Source: Balaenoptera acutorostrata
Taxonomy: Eukaryota; Chordata; Mammalia; Artiodactyla; Balaenopteridae
DNA length: 64,000 bases
Reading direction: 5' to 3'
Assembly (NCBI RefSeq): GCF_949987535.1
Contig: NC_080072.1
Span: 55,620,356-55,684,355 of the forward strand
The translations under genes and the position numbers were made by a program. Below are positions 35,316 to 47,346 of the stretch, in pieces. The first letter of the stretch is position 1; each line of letters opens with the position of its first letter. The notes under the pieces are model-generated. The model searched no databases and was not told the DNA's origin. It was given only the letters and a program-made list of their open reading frames with translations.

Positions 35316-36789
35316 TTAATGGGTGATTTGGAGAAACTAAGCACAAACTCTCCAGCCCAGCAATTTATCTTTGAGACCAGAGAAGATGACAGAAATCATG
35401 TGGTCCAGGGCTCTGCCTCAAGAAGTGATCATTGAGAACCAAGAAGAGATGAGCCCCTCCCCAAATCTTCCCCCTCCCCCTAGCTTGGCCCCTTCCATCT
35501 GTGGGCTGTCTGGATGATCACAGGGCAGGTGAGAGGTTGGAAGAGAGTCGGACCCCATGGGGAGTAATCAGGGGGTCGGGCCTGGCTGTGTTCACCAGAG
35601 CAGCGTCAGCTGGAAAGGGTAGGGTGAATCTGGTTACAGGAGGAAAGGGTCACCTGCCCGGGAGAGTTGTTATTCTCCTGGGAAAGGCCTGACTTCAGGG
35701 GAAAGCAGCTGTGAGGGCAGAATCCCAGGCTTGATGCTTCCCTCTCAGATGCCTTGGCTCACATCAGGGAGGCAGAACCTCTTTGCAGACAGGGCAGGAA
35801 GGACTAACTATAACTCCAGGAATACTGGGGAGAAGAAAGAGGCCCCATGGCCAGGAGGGCATCCTCTGTCCCCAGCACAGAGCAGATAGTAGGAAAGGTG
35901 GGCTGGGGGAGAAGACTGACATTTGCTGGGCAACCGCAGTGGGCTGGGCCATGTGAGGTGTGCCAGGTCACAGCGGTGTGAAAGGAGAGGAAAGAGAGGA
36001 ACAGAAAGGTTGAGGAACTTGGCCGATGCTGGGGGATTGCTGCCAGGTTTGCCTGGCCCCAGTGAGCATGGAGAGGCTTGTGGGGAGCTTGCCCCGCAGC
36101 TGGGCGAGGGGAAAGCTTACCTCCTCCCAACCAGCCCAGTGAGGGTTGACTTGAGCCCTCAGCAGGTTCATCTGGCCGCCAGAGCCTGTTTCCCTAGCCT
36201 CACTTTCACATTCTGTAAAATGGGCCATAGGGAGGTAGAGGGAGAGTGGGAGGGATGTTTGGTGACACCCTGGCTCTGCAGGGACCCAGGCAGGTGCTGT
36301 GGTCGCCATTCCAGGGGGCACGGGGGGAGCAAGTGCTCAGCACTGGAGCCTTGGAGTGAGGGGCACTGCAACCTTGACCCAAGGGCCTCTGAACTCAGGG
36401 GCTGCCTCTGCCCCACTCCGCCACACATGGGGAGACCAAGGCCAAGGGGCAGGGGCTGTTCAGGGCCCATGGTGAGGCAGGGGTGGTGTGGCAGCCTAGG
36501 GCCCGGTCCCCAGAGATGATCTAAGCCGGCCAGGCTCAGCTTAGAAGATGAGGCTCTGATTCCTGTGGCCAAACTTTCTTGCTGTTCTTTTCATCTCAGT
36601 GTTCACTGAGGCCTCCCCTGGGCCAGGCCTGGTATGAATATTGAAACAGACCAGTAGGGGGAGGCGAATGTTGACACCAGCAGGACCACACAGGGTGACT
36701 AATGCTGTCCCAGAGGGAGCCCAGGGGCTATGGGTACTAATCTGAAGCTCTCTCTGCCTGGAGAGGCCAGGGGGCACTTCCCAGAGACA

Positions 36790-37090
36790 GAGATGTGGCA
36801 GGATCAAAGGAGTTTCCAGGCTGTCTGTGGACAGGCAGGAGGGATGGCGTGGGCACAGGCCTGGAGAAGTGAAAGCAGGTGGCACGTGTGAGAAGCGTGG
36901 AGCTCGGGAAGTGGTGGGGAAGGAGCAGAGGTGGTGTGAGTGTCGAGAGGAGCAGGCTGGGCGAGGGGGCGGGAGAGGGGTGTCAGAGGCCAGATCAGAG
37001 GGGCCTCCATGCCGGGCTGAGGAGCTAGGACTTACCCTGCAGGCAATGGGGAGCCATGGAGGGTGTTATACAGGACAGTGAAGAGGTAGG
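36790..37090 (-). mobile_element. L2 fragment
   Basis: GGCTGAGGAGCTAGGACTTA, CCCTGCAGGCAATGGGGAGC and CATGGAGGGTGTTA follow the reverse L2 consensus. Confidence 0.75.
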
Positions 37091-37099
37091 ATGTGCGTG

Positions 37100-37245
37100 C
37101 TAGAGCAGTAGTTCTTAGTCTCTAGCATCGGAACCACTGGAGGGTTTGCTAAAAACACAGTTTGCTGGGCCCCATGCCCAGAGTGCTGATTCTGTCGAGC
37201 TGGGGTGGCGGACTGAAAACCTGCATTTCTAACACAGGGGGTGAG
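37100..37245 (+). mobile_element. MER20-type hAT DNA transposon remnant
   Basis: AGTAGTTCTTAGTCTCTAGC, TGCTGGGCCCCATGCCCAGA and AACCTGCATTTCTAACAC match MER20 order. Confidence 0.7.
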
Positions 37246-37539
37246 GAATGATGGGGCTTCACGTTCATGGCGCTGGGAACCCAGAGGGGCTCAGCACTGG
37301 GGGATGATGCGGGGAGGGTAAGTCTGAGGCTCCCAGTGGACCGGCAAGAAACTAGATCTGGGCTTCACACTGCAGTCAGCTTGAGGCCCATGGGGACGGG
37401 GGTGAGGGCAAGGGTCTGGCTGTAGAGGAAAAGAGGAGGAGTCTGGGGTAAGACTGGTCTCTGCCCAGCCCTGGGGGGGAGGCCTTCCTCATCGGGCAGG
37501 CTGATCTGAGCCCTAGCTCTGCAGCAATGGCTCCCCAGG

Positions 37540-37750
37540 CATGGGACCAGGACTCTGCAGTCAGACCCAGACCTGAGTCCAGAGACCTACCGCCCCTCCA
37601 TGACCCTGGGCAGTCACACCCCTCTGAGCCCAGGTTTCCCACCTAAAATGGCGATAATATTCCCTACCTTACAGAGCTATTATGAGGTGCTGGGGGATAT
37701 GAAAGCCCTGTGTGAACTGTATCCCCCGTAGATGCGTGAGTTGCTGTCAT
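37540..37750 (+). mobile_element. MIR
   Basis: CAGTCAGACCCAGACCTGAG, ATGACCCTGGGCAGTCAC, AAATGGCGATAATATTCCCT and GAGCTATTATGAGGTGC. Confidence 0.75.
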
Positions 37751-38734
37751 TATTTTTAGTATTATTACTACTACCATTTCAGGGAACGTAGCGGGAAGAG
37801 ATGATGCCTTAACCCAGAGGAATAATGAATGACGGCACTTCAGGCAAGACTTTTGGAAGAAAATATTTGCAGTGGGGGCCCTAGGATATGGTGGGGAGCT
37901 CATGCCCCCCTGTCATGTGGCTCCTGGCATGGGGCCTGGGAAAGGGCCACCGGGCCAGGATCTGAGCCCTGCTCCCTTCCGCAAAGACTAAATATTTGAG
38001 TTTATCCTTTCCGGGCCTGGCGGGACCCAGGACCCCCTCTGGCATGGCTGCTCTGGCTTCTGGGGCTGTGCAGAGAGAGGGAGGACTCTGCCTCGGGGGG
38101 GGCAAGGCGGGCAGGGTGGCTGAGATTGATCACAACAGGCCCTGCTCAGCCCAGGTCCTGTCAAAGGCCAGAGTGCGGCTAGGGAATCTGCCTCTGACAC
38201 AGTGGGACCCGGCGCAGCCCTGCCCCCTGGGCCTCAGTCTCCCCATCTGTAGAGTGGGGACAGGGGCAGGAGGGTTGGACAGGCTGACTTCCAAGGCCTC
38301 TCTGTCTCTCTAGTGACCACAGCCTATCTGAACCCCACCCCCAATAGGGCATGTGCCGCCGAGCATACCTCATCAAGCAGCTGCGAAGGGCACCAAGGCA
38401 ATCTCTCTGAGCGGGGAGATGGGAAGACCCAGTGACAGCACAGATGGAGGTCCTTTACCAAGGACGGAAGGTCTTGGAGGGCCTCTACTTACCGGGGTGG
38501 CATTTTGGTGGGGGAGGGTCAGGCTTACATGAAACATCTCCAAATACCACTCTTCCCCTCGGCCAAATCATAGAAACCGGCCATATGTAAACACTTGCTC
38601 TGCCCAGAACTGTGGCCAGTGCTGAGCAGGAGGCAGGCTTACTGTTCCCCAGGGAGTGGGGGACCCATTATGGGACCAGCTTCCAGGGTGGAGTCGGGTC
38701 TGAAGAGCCAGGCGTCAAATCCCAGCACCATGAT

Positions 38735-38935
38735 CTTCACGGCGAACATTTACAAGGCCTCGTCTCTGCCACGGGCTGTCCAAGCCCTTGACCTCACCGA
38801 CTCCTCTCAGCATCCCCTAGAGGAGGGGACTATGATTGTCCCCATTTTTACTGATGAAGAAACCGAGGCACACAAGGTGACACAGGTCCCCCAGGAATGA
38901 AATGATGGGGCCGAGACTTGGCCTGGCTCTAGTGT
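38735..38935 (-). mobile_element. MIR
   Basis: CCCCATTTTTACTGATGAAG and AAACCGAGGCACACAAGGTG in reverse MIR order. Confidence 0.65.
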
Positions 38936-39017
38936 CGCCGCCAAGGAAGTTGTTACTATGGTAACGATGGTGTGACGACTCCCAGGGCTCCGTGAGAGGT
39001 GAGGCTGTAGGGATATG

Positions 39018-39035
39018 TGGGTGCTGCAGCACCCA
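39018..39035. repeat. 18-bp perfect palindrome
   Basis: TGGGTGCTGCAGCACCCA reads the same on both strands and shares GGGTGCTG/CAGCACCC with the hairpin at 39300. Confidence 0.9.
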
Positions 39036-39299
39036 GTGTGTGGGAGGCCCACGGTGGGTGCTGGTTGTGTGCGCTTTCCCGCTGTAGGGCTCAGTCTAGG
39101 TTTCCATATTCTAAGGGGTGTGAGACTGTGGATCTGATTCTAAACCGCCATGCCTTCTGGTGGCGCCCCGTCCAGGACCCCCAGTAGCCAGGTCCTAGGG
39201 CCCAGGGTGTGAGGCTCTGAGTTCTGCAACTTGCATCTCAAACTCTCCATGAGTCCGGGTCCTCAGAGAGCTCTGGGGGATGACCCCCAAGGCACACTC

Positions 39300-39329
39300 A
39301 CTGGGTGCTGGGCAGTCCCAGCACCCAGT
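39300..39329. repeat. Perfect 13-bp hairpin
   Basis: ACTGGGTGCTGGG and CCCAGCACCCAGT around a 4-base loop CAGT. The right arm runs into the L2/MIR-like text AGTAGGTGCTCAGG. Confidence 0.9.
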
Positions 39330-40349
39330 AGGTGCTCAGGAGACAGGAGCATGAGCGAGGTGGGGTGGGAGCACACTTAGTGCAGGCCAGGAGAGCCACT
39401 GGGCGCCAAGAGCCCTTAAGGAACTATAGGGCTGCTCGTCTGTAGCATGCGGTTAACCCGGAGGAGGATGGAGTCTGGCCGCCTCTCTGGGTGCCCACCA
39501 GTCACCAGGTGGGCAGCATCCTCCAAAAGGCACACGTGTGCCAGGCAGGCAACACCCACCTACAGCCTGACCTGAGCCCCAGCCTCAGACCTTGGGGGAC
39601 CTGCCTGACCATCTGATGTGGGTCCCCCACCCCATCAGACCTTGTGCTCCTGTTCTGTGTCTGGGTCAGGCCTGGTTTAGGTTCTGGGGAGACGGTGGGA
39701 ACAAGATGGTGACCCCAGGGGGGTGCTGTGTGGAGCTGGGGCTGGGGGACTAGAGAGTGGGGAACGGCCCTCCCAGAGGCCCGCAGCTTCCTGGGCGAGG
39801 ATGAGGGGTTCCAGGGTTTCATCAAGGAGCTGGGCAAACCCTCCCTCTCCCCAGACTGTCTCAGCTGTCAAAGGAACAGCGCGTGAGGGTGGAGCTGGGA
39901 TTCACTCCTGTGTGGCCCTCCCCACAGACTCCTGGGGGGCTGCCCCCCCCCAAAGAGTTGGGCTTTCCCGTAAACCCCAAGGCACCTGAGAGTGTGTCTC
40001 CTGAAGGAAGAGACCCTGACCGCCCCACCTCTGTGCGGTGCTGTCCCCTGACTGGGTGTCCTCCAGTCCACGTGGCCACTGCTCCTTGTCCTTGCAGATC
40101 CGGCTGCAGGGCCAAGGAGGAGGGCTGGGAGGGCCACCCTGATTCCCTCCTCACCCCCTGGTCCCGGGGTCCTGGCCCGCTTTGCCCCCTCCCCTGCCCC
40201 CCTGGTCATGTCTGAGGACTTGAAGGGCTGGAGCCATATTGGTCTCAGCTCTGGTTCCCCAGGGCCCAGCAGAGCCTGGCTCAATGCAGTGCTCCGTGGA
40301 GGTTTGTTGACTGACTAAGTGATTGAATTATAATTTAAGAACAATGGCT

Positions 40350-40585
40350 ACCAATGAATAACTCTTTCTATCTGCCAAGTGCTTGATGTCCATTATCTAG
40401 TTTGAGCCTCACAACAGTCCAAAGAGGTGGGTGTTGTTATTCATGCTACTTTACAGATGAACAAACGGAGACTCAGAAAGCTTAAGTAGCTTATCCCAGG
40501 CCACACAGCCAGCGAGGGCAGAGACAGGAATCAGTCAGATCTGGCCGACAGCAAAGCGTGCTAACCACAGCAGTGCTCTCTGCCC
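40350..40585 (-). mobile_element. MIR
   Basis: GAGCCTCACAACAGTCCAAA, CTTTACAGATGAACAAACGG, AGCTTAAGTAGCTTATCCCA and GGCCACACAGCC; near complete. Confidence 0.85.
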
Positions 40586-40774
40586 CTCCAGTGGCAGAGT
40601 CTGCCTTCCGAGGGCTCCCTCATCCCTGGCAGGTGAGCCGGAACTGGTTTTCCTGTGTCCCCAGCACTCAGCACAGCCCAGGGCACAGAGTGCAAGCCCA
40701 GGGAAGCTTCAGGGAGGAAAGATGGAGTGCGTAATAGGGACCACTGGCCAAGCTCTGGCTGGATGATCCAGCCC

Positions 40775-40960
40775 GGTGTGGTGCTCAGTGTTTTACCCTG
40801 AGAGGTCAGGAGTGGCCTGGGTTCACCTCCATTTTCAGCTGAGGAAATGGAGTCTTGGGATCTGAAACTTGTCCAAGGTCACTCAGCTTGTAAGGGGCAG
40901 TGACAGGGATAAACCCCTGGCTCTGTGACTCTAACGGGCCATGCCCCTACCTGCTACACC
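40775..40960 (-). mobile_element. MIR
   Basis: CAGCTGAGGAAATGGAGTCT, CTTGTCCAAGGTCACTCAGC and GATAAACCCCTGGCTCTGTG. Confidence 0.7.
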
Positions 40961-41220
40961 ATGCAGCCTCCCTGCAGAGTTTGCGCATTTCATGCATGCT
41001 CTGGAGGGACAGAGAGAGAGGGTGGTGCGGTGTCTTGGTGTGTCAGGGTACATGTGTGTCAGGTGGGAGGTGAGCTCTGTGTGTGCAAGAGGTAGTGGGT
41101 GTCTGTTTTCTTTTGCTCCAGAAATGGATTTAGACCCAGCCTGGGCTTTGCTGGGACAGGGAGTGTAGAGGGCAGTCATCCATGCCCCATTCCTGAGGAT
41201 CCAGGTCCCCATCCCTGGGC

Positions 41221-41239
41221 GGGGGGGGGGGGGGGGGGG
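41221..41239. repeat. Poly-G tract of 19
   Basis: Nineteen uninterrupted G residues. True length may differ, since such runs are prone to sequencing and assembly error. Confidence 0.85.
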
Positions 41240-42369
41240 TGACAATGGGTCTCTGTTTGTGGGGACAGGAGCCATCGGGGGCAGCAGAAGGGAAGGACAG
41301 CAACTCCCAGGAGGGCAATGGCCCCCAAACTGACACACAAGGAGCAGGGGGGCTGCCGGTGGATGTCACCTGGAGCACCGAGAATGAGCCCATCACAGAC
41401 CTGCGGGGAAAGCACCCAGACGAGCGGCCTGTCCCAGGAGGTGGTCAGATGGTGACGAGGCTGCCCGTCCTTTCACCCAGAAACGTCCAGGGCAATGCGA
41501 GTAGAACCAGGGTCTGCAGCGAGCAGGATTCCTACCCCGCTGGGGTCAGAAGTGAGGACATTTCTTGGGGGAGGAGAAATGGGGTGGGGTGGGGGAGGAA
41601 CGATGTAAAACTAGAAAAAACCACAACGATGCTCCCACTTCAGGTGGAGGAAAGCAAATCCCATACAGTGTGGGATTCTTCAGATTCTAGACACGCTAGA
41701 CACTTAGTGTCTTCCAGTCTTGGGTCCTGAACTCCCAGCACTGTGGAATGGCCTGGATGGAGTTTCAGAATCAGAAAAGTGAACCAGAATCTTGAGTCAG
41801 AAGGCACCTTCAAACGCAGCCTAAGAGGCTGCTGTCAGAGCGCCTCTCGGCCAGCTTCCCGCTCCACAGTCCCCTCAGGACGGCATGCTTCTATGGATGC
41901 AAAGATGCTGGAGACATAAAATAAACACTTGGCTTTAACTGCAGCCATGTCCCTGTCCAGGAGCACTGGGGTCTGGGCCTCTCACAGGCCCCATCCCTAC
42001 TGCCAGCCTGTCTGGGACGGTTGTGTGATCTGCCACCTCCTCCCGCTCCGCCCCTGCCCCAACCCTTCAGCGCCCCCATCCGGGCCCCCGAGGGAGCCCA
42101 GCAGGTGAGGCAATGGGGACCAAGGGTCCCATGAGAGTCTTCGGCAGCCACAGGTCTGGGGAGCTGAGCGGATGTTGATTTGGTCTACGGGAGCAAAGGG
42201 ACCTGTTAAACGTGCAGCTGTTAAATTGCTCTGCCTGAAGCCAGCCATCTCTGAGGGTGGGCGGGGGCCTGGTGGGCAGGTGGTGGACAGAGCAGCTGGC
42301 AGCTAGCGCCCTGGTGGGGTGGTCTTAGACACCTAGCTCCGACGTTCTCACCTGGGGCCGGGGGGAGCC

Positions 42370-42605
42370 TGGGTTGGACCTGTGCTGCCACGCCCCACTT
42401 CTTGGCCTCCTCCAAGCAAACCCTGCAGACCCTCCCCTTCGCCTCCTTCTCCATCTCCTGAAATCCTACTCACCTTCCAGACCCAGTGCACATGGTACCT
42501 CCTCCGAGTAGTCTTTCAGACTTTCCACTCCTTACCCCGACACCCTGAGAGAAGTGGGCTTTCCCTCCCCCCAGTCCCCAAAGACCCCAGGATTCTGCCT
42601 GTCAT
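42370..42605 (+). mobile_element. L2 fragment
   Basis: CCTTCCAGACCCAGTGCACA and the following CACCTCCTCCGAG-type text resemble L2 ahead of its 3' end. Confidence 0.55.
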
Positions 42606-42999
42606 CTGACTTCAGCCATCTCTTCTACACTAATTGGGAGCTGGGGGCCCACTGAAGGGGGACATGTGTGCTCCACCCCCTCACCCCAACACACAGGCTG
42701 CTCCTGGGAGTCCAGGCACCCAGCTGATGGTGAGCTCCTCAGCCGGGGAGGACAGGGCAGGACATGTTGGCTGAGCTATGGCCCGATGGCCATGGGGATG
42801 CGGCACCTGACATCTGTGCCTGGACCACAGCCCCCAGTCCCTGCGACAGATGTCAAGAACCGCTCAGTCTTGCCTTGTTCTCTTTCCCTCTGTGTGACGC
42901 CCTGTTCTGCCATTCCAATGGCTCAGAATCAACTATTCACTCAGCCGGAGGCCGCCTGCATCCCTGGGATGCCCATCATGAACTTGGAGCCAGGCGGCC

Positions 43000-43140
43000 T
43001 AGGGCTTGAATCCTTGCCCTGCCACTTATGGCTCTGTGACCTTGGGCCATTGCTTCTCTCTCTGCACCTCAGTTTCCTCATCAATAAAACACAGATACTG
43101 GACACTACCCCTCAGAATCGTTTGAGAATTAAACGAGACA
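43000..43140 (+). mobile_element. MIR
   Basis: CTGCCACTTATGGCTCTGTG, ACCTTGGGCCATTGCTTCTC and ACCTCAGTTTCCTCATCAAT. Confidence 0.8.
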
Positions 43141-44204
43141 ACCACTGCAGAGGCCCAGAGAGGGCCAGTGGCTGCCTTGAGTCACACAGCAAGAGAGCAG
43201 AAAAGATGCTGGACTTCCTGTTTCCCAACCCCAAAATCCCCCTTGCCCCATCCAGCCCCTCTTGGGCCTGGGGTCCCATGCTGGGGCCTGCATCCTGCTG
43301 GAGGTCTGGTCTGTGTAACCTGGCAGCTGGTCTCCATGACCTAAGGAACAATAGACTGTCAGGCTGCTCAAGCTGGGCCCAGTCCCTGCTTCGTTGTTCC
43401 GCTGGCCTGACCTGGCCTCCCCGGGGGGCCTTATCTGCCCATTCTCTCCTTTCCCACAAAGCTAATCTCTCCCTCTTTTCAAGAGTTCCTGTTTCCTTTC
43501 TGCCGCCTTCTTGTCTCTCTCCCCAGGCCCTGTCTCTCCCGTGTCTCCAGCTGGCCTCCCACACGTGGTTCGGGAGCCTCCTCAAAGTGGCTGGTACTAT
43601 CATCCCTGGGGAGTTTCCATCTCTAGGGCTTTCCCAGTCTGGGACTGCTGCCCCCGTAGGAAGGAGGGAGAAGGAGTGTGGCCCAGGTCAGGAATCCTGC
43701 TGGTGACAAGCGTTTTGACACCCACAGATCAATACCTGGGCCTTTTAAATTCTTTGGGTTTGCTACTGGCTCAGGGGGCCTCTACAGGGCTTCCAATGCA
43801 ATCGTTTGAGGATATTTACTCCAAAAGTCCAAGGTACCAAGGTTTTATGGCTCTAAATCTCTGAACACAGTGAGATCCTGGGACACCAGAGCTCTGAGTT
43901 TCTGGGATTCACACTGGTGAGGGTCCACCCTGCCTCACCTGAGTAAGGGCTCGGCTTAGCTGAATGCTTAGAGCCCCGACCTTGCCAGGGAGGAACAGTC
44001 CAGGGAGCAGCTCTCCATGGCCCCTGGGTTGCCCACCCCCTGACCAGCTGGAAAGGTACAGAGCTTCCCTGCAGGCCTGGCACTGGCCAGCGGCAGGCCC
44101 ACTGAGTCAGGGGCCCAGTTGGGTCTCCTGTCTTGAGCCGGAAACAGCCTTCGGTCTTCCACATGCTCTCTCCGTGCCTAGCCAGAGTGAGAATGTGTGA
44201 GAAG

Positions 44205-44425
44205 GGGTTTGGTGTCAGACACGCCTGGGCTCCCAGCCCCGCACTGCTATGAACTTACTGTGAGATCTGGGCCAAGTGGCCTCCCCTCTCAGAGCCTCAC
44301 TTTTCTGACCTGTTGGATGGAGATAACAACACCCACCTGGGCCTGCTGCGAAGCTGACTCCGGACAATGTGTTTGGAATAGCACATAGTAGGTACACAAT
44401 AACAGGTAGCAGTTACATTATTATG
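44205..44425 (+). mobile_element. MIR
   Basis: GTGTCAGACACGCCTGGGCT, CTTACTGTGAGATCTGGGCC, TTGGATGGAGATAACAACAC and AGCACATAGTAGGTACACAA. Confidence 0.8.
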
Positions 44426-44734
44426 ACCACCCTTCCTGAGAGTCATTCTTGGTCCTTGGTCTGGTTTCCCCATTTGCTTGTCCTGGTTAAGGTCCAAAGG
44501 ACACCCCAAAATCCAACATTTCCAAGACATGTACTAGGATGACTTTGCTGGACCCTGGAGCCCCATGGGTGAATTGGGCTGGTCCCAGCCCATGAGGAGG
44601 CCCCGGACCGGGGCGGCAGTTGTCGGGGGGAGGGGGAGGCAGACACAGACACAACACAAACCTCTACAACACCTTGGCTCAGTGCAAAGTGGGAGAGGAA
44701 CACAGAGGCCGTGGGAACCCAGAAGAGGCCACTG

Positions 44735-45145
44735 GCACAGGCTGGGGGTGGTCAGGGAAGACTTCCTGGAGGAGGGGACCATTTACTTGGGCCGTGGAGG
44801 AAGAGTGGGCAGTGGCTGGCCACTGTAAGCATGAGTGTGATGGCTGCTTTAAAGGTTCAAAGGGTTGTATAGAGCTTGAGGGCATCGGGAAAGGCTTTGT
44901 AGAGATGGCTCTGAAGGCTGAGTGGAATTCCAGCAGGGAAAATGACATTCCAGGCCTGCTGTGGAAGAACAGCAGATGCTCAAAGGGAGGCTGAACAGAG
45001 AGGGTGCCTGGGAAGTTGCAGGAAATGTGGCTGGAAGAGTCACCTGGGGCCTGGGGGAGGGGACTTGTATGCTAGGCCAGGGAACTGGGGATTGGTTTTA
45101 TGGGCCATGGGAGCCAATGTGGAGCAGGGGCGGCCCTGAACCTGG
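44735..45145 (-). mobile_element. L2 fragment
   Basis: AGGGAAGACTTCCTGGAGGA, TTTGTAGAGATGGCTCTGAA, GTATGCTAGGCCAGGGAACT and GGCCATGGGAGCCAATGTGG in reverse L2 order. Confidence 0.7.
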
Positions 45146-45799
45146 GAGAGCATACACTCCAGGCGCTTGTTCAACAGAGGCTGAGTTTTCTGCAGAGATG
45201 CTGGTGGGAGGCCCGCCCTGCAATGCCCCACCACCAGCCCTCGGCCTCTTATCAGTTCTGTGACCACAGGAAAGGCCCTTCCCATCTTGGAATTTCCTCA
45301 TCTGCAAAACAGATTGAGAGACCAGAAGACTAACCTCAAGCAAGGTTCCTTCCAGCCTCTGATTCCGTGACTCTGGCCACACAGCCCTTCCTCTTCCCAC
45401 CCTGTGATTGGTCCAGCCTCTATGGGCGTGTCCACGCCATCCCACCCTGGGTCTGCCCCCACCATCCCAGGTTGTGTCTCAGTTGGCTCTGGGGAGTGGA
45501 GAGCTCTCCCCTCAGCGTTTGTGCCTCCTCCCTGTGCACCAAAGTCCAGTTTATAATGTTCTTTCCTATCCTTTGTCTGGTGTGGTCACCCCACGGCCAG
45601 AGCAGATACAGATGATTAATAATTACTTCCATCTGGGGGACCTACTTTAGCCCAGGGTACTCTTTACTTGCTCATCAGTGCTGCCCATGTCCCAGGAAGA
45701 GAGGCTGAAGCTCAGAGAGCAACTGGGACCCCCACCCCTCCAAAAGCCTCTCTTCACCTGGCAACAGCTAAGACCCTCAGGATTCTCCATCTTCCTGGC

Positions 45800-46180
45800 T
45801 GTTACCTCTTGGTCTCTCCGCCTCTTTTCCTCTTCATCTCCCTGACCTCCAAAGTGCAAATGCTCCAGGCCCAAGCCTTGGTCCTCTTTGCTTTTCTATC
45901 CCGCCTTTCAGTGACAATGTCCAAATGTGCATCTCAGCCCCAGGCTCTCCTCAGAGCCAGGCTTGATTATCTGCCCGTCTACTCAGGATTTCCACTAGGG
46001 ACCCAACCGACATCACAATCTCCACCAAGTCTGAACCTTAGTTCTTTCTCCACCTCCGTCCCAGCATGCTTCCAAGCACTCGGCCAAAACCCTCGTGGTC
46101 CTTCTCCATCCTCCTCGCCCTCAAGTTCCACAACCATGAAAAGAACAAATCTAATGGCTCCACCTTCAAAACAGAACAGG
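45800..46180 (+). mobile_element. L2 fragment
   Basis: GACAATGTCCAAATGTGCAT, CTGCCCGTCTACTCAGGATT and TCCACTAGGGACCC resemble the L2 coding region. The 235-codon open frame here (45668-46375) is repeat text. Confidence 0.65.
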
Positions 46181-46703
46181 AATCCAACCACGCCCACTGC
46201 AGACAGCCTGGTCCAGACACGAAGCTGGGGGTCTTTTCCAACCACCCCTTTATTTCCACCACCAGCTTTACAAACGGAGAAACTGAGGCTAGGGAGGGAG
46301 AAGCCCTCCCCACAGGTTTCACACAGAAACCCTGCTAGGGCTAGCTGGGGCGCGGTTCTGCCACCACCCCCCTGAGGTCTGCATTCCCAGCTCCCGGGTA
46401 GGTTTTCTCTTGAAGCCACTTAGCAGGTCTGATGACACAGCCAGGCTATGTGCGCCTGCATGTGTGTCCCTGGGGAACAAAGAGTCTGCCAGCTGGGTTT
46501 GGGTTTCAAGACGTCTGTCCTCGCCCTTGACCGGGAGATCTTACAAGGAGGCTGGGGCCTGAGCTGGGTGGTGGAGCGTGTGGGAAACATCAATCGGACG
46601 CCGCCTCGCCTGGGAACCGGAGACTTCACCCAACCAGCCCCAGGATCCTCTGAGCTCACTTGAGGAGGCCAGAAACTGCAGGGGCGGCCTGGGGTTCTCA
46701 GCA

Positions 46704-46709
46704 TTTATT
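46704..46709 (-). terminator. Poly(A) signal AATAAA of WNT11
   Basis: AATAAA on the minus strand, about 640 nt past the stop codon, with cleavage expected about 15-25 nt further on near 46685. It is the only canonical signal I find in the proposed 3' UTR, and the length it gives is reasonable for this gene. Confidence 0.8.
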
Positions 46710-46751
46710 TCATACAGCTGTTTAAAGACCTTGTTTAAAATACAGATCATC

Positions 46752-46788
46752 ATATATATATATATATTTATATATATAAAATATATAA
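46752..46788. repeat. AT-rich microsatellite in the WNT11 3' UTR
   Basis: A run of TA dinucleotides with a few interruptions, about 45 nt upstream of the poly(A) signal in the mRNA sense. Such tracts are length-variable and can form AU-rich hairpins. Confidence 0.9.
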
Positions 46789-47346
46789 AGAGGAATTGAG
46801 GCCAGCCACCCCAAAGAAAAAGCTATGTTTTATAAATATTTCTGTAGCTCCCACATCCCAGAGGAAGAAAAACAAAACAAAACAAAGAAACATTTACAAC
46901 CCAAGCTAGTGGTTCCATGTGGTGGGCCCAGTAGGCTCAGACCCTGGGGTGGGCCGGGGGTCTCGAGGGCTAGGCCTGCAGAACATTCTGGTGAGGAGAG
47001 GCTGACCTCCCACTTCCCAGGAGGCTGGGGTCTCTGGCTAGGAAAGGTCGAGTCTGTACCAGTCTTGCCAAACCCATGCCCCTGGCTTCTTAGACCCGCC
47101 TGGAAGGCAGCAGGTGGGCACTCCAGGGCCTCGGGCTGCCAGGTTATTTTTAATCTTGTCGGTTTCCTTTGATGTCCTGGCCCTCTTTCCCGGGTGGCCC
47201 GGCCTTCTGTTCCTGGTGGTTTCCAAGTGGAGGCAAAGGACAAGCCTCCTTCCACGTCTAGTATCTGGAATTCACAAGCCAAAATCCATGGGGCGTCTCC
47301 AGGCCCCTTGGCCAGCCTCTGAGGGTCCCCGAGGAGCAGAGCAGCC

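Larger units (their letters stand above)
37755..42360. other. GC-rich intergenic DNA with MIRs, no gene seen
   Basis: Apart from the MIRs, hairpins and poly-G tract listed, this is single-copy. 41239-41730 on the plus strand is an open frame of 163 codons starting at the poly-G tract, with no recognised domain. Confidence 0.4.
46686..47346 (-). other. WNT11: WNT11 3' UTR
   Basis: Lies between the WNT11 stop and the poly(A) site, about 660 nt. In the mRNA sense it has a U-rich UUUUG repeat (46868-46889), an ATTTA-like AAATATTTATAAAA (about 46829-46843) and a long AU dinucleotide stretch (46752-46788). Such elements can bind RNA-stability proteins; that is inference. The exact cleavage point is estimated. 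Confidence 0.8.

Noticed and set aside
36651..36666. Possible CTCF site (CCAGTAGGGGGAGG)
   Set aside because: One key base differs from the core motif, and a single weak match has little meaning without binding data.
42666..43706. 346-codon open frame on the plus strand, the longest outside the L1
   Set aside because: It passes through a MIR (43000-43140), has no recognisable domain, and GC-rich DNA easily yields stop-poor frames. There is no sign of splicing or conservation that I can see.
45668..46375. 235-codon open frame on the plus strand
   Set aside because: Overlaps an L2 fragment and shows no domain.
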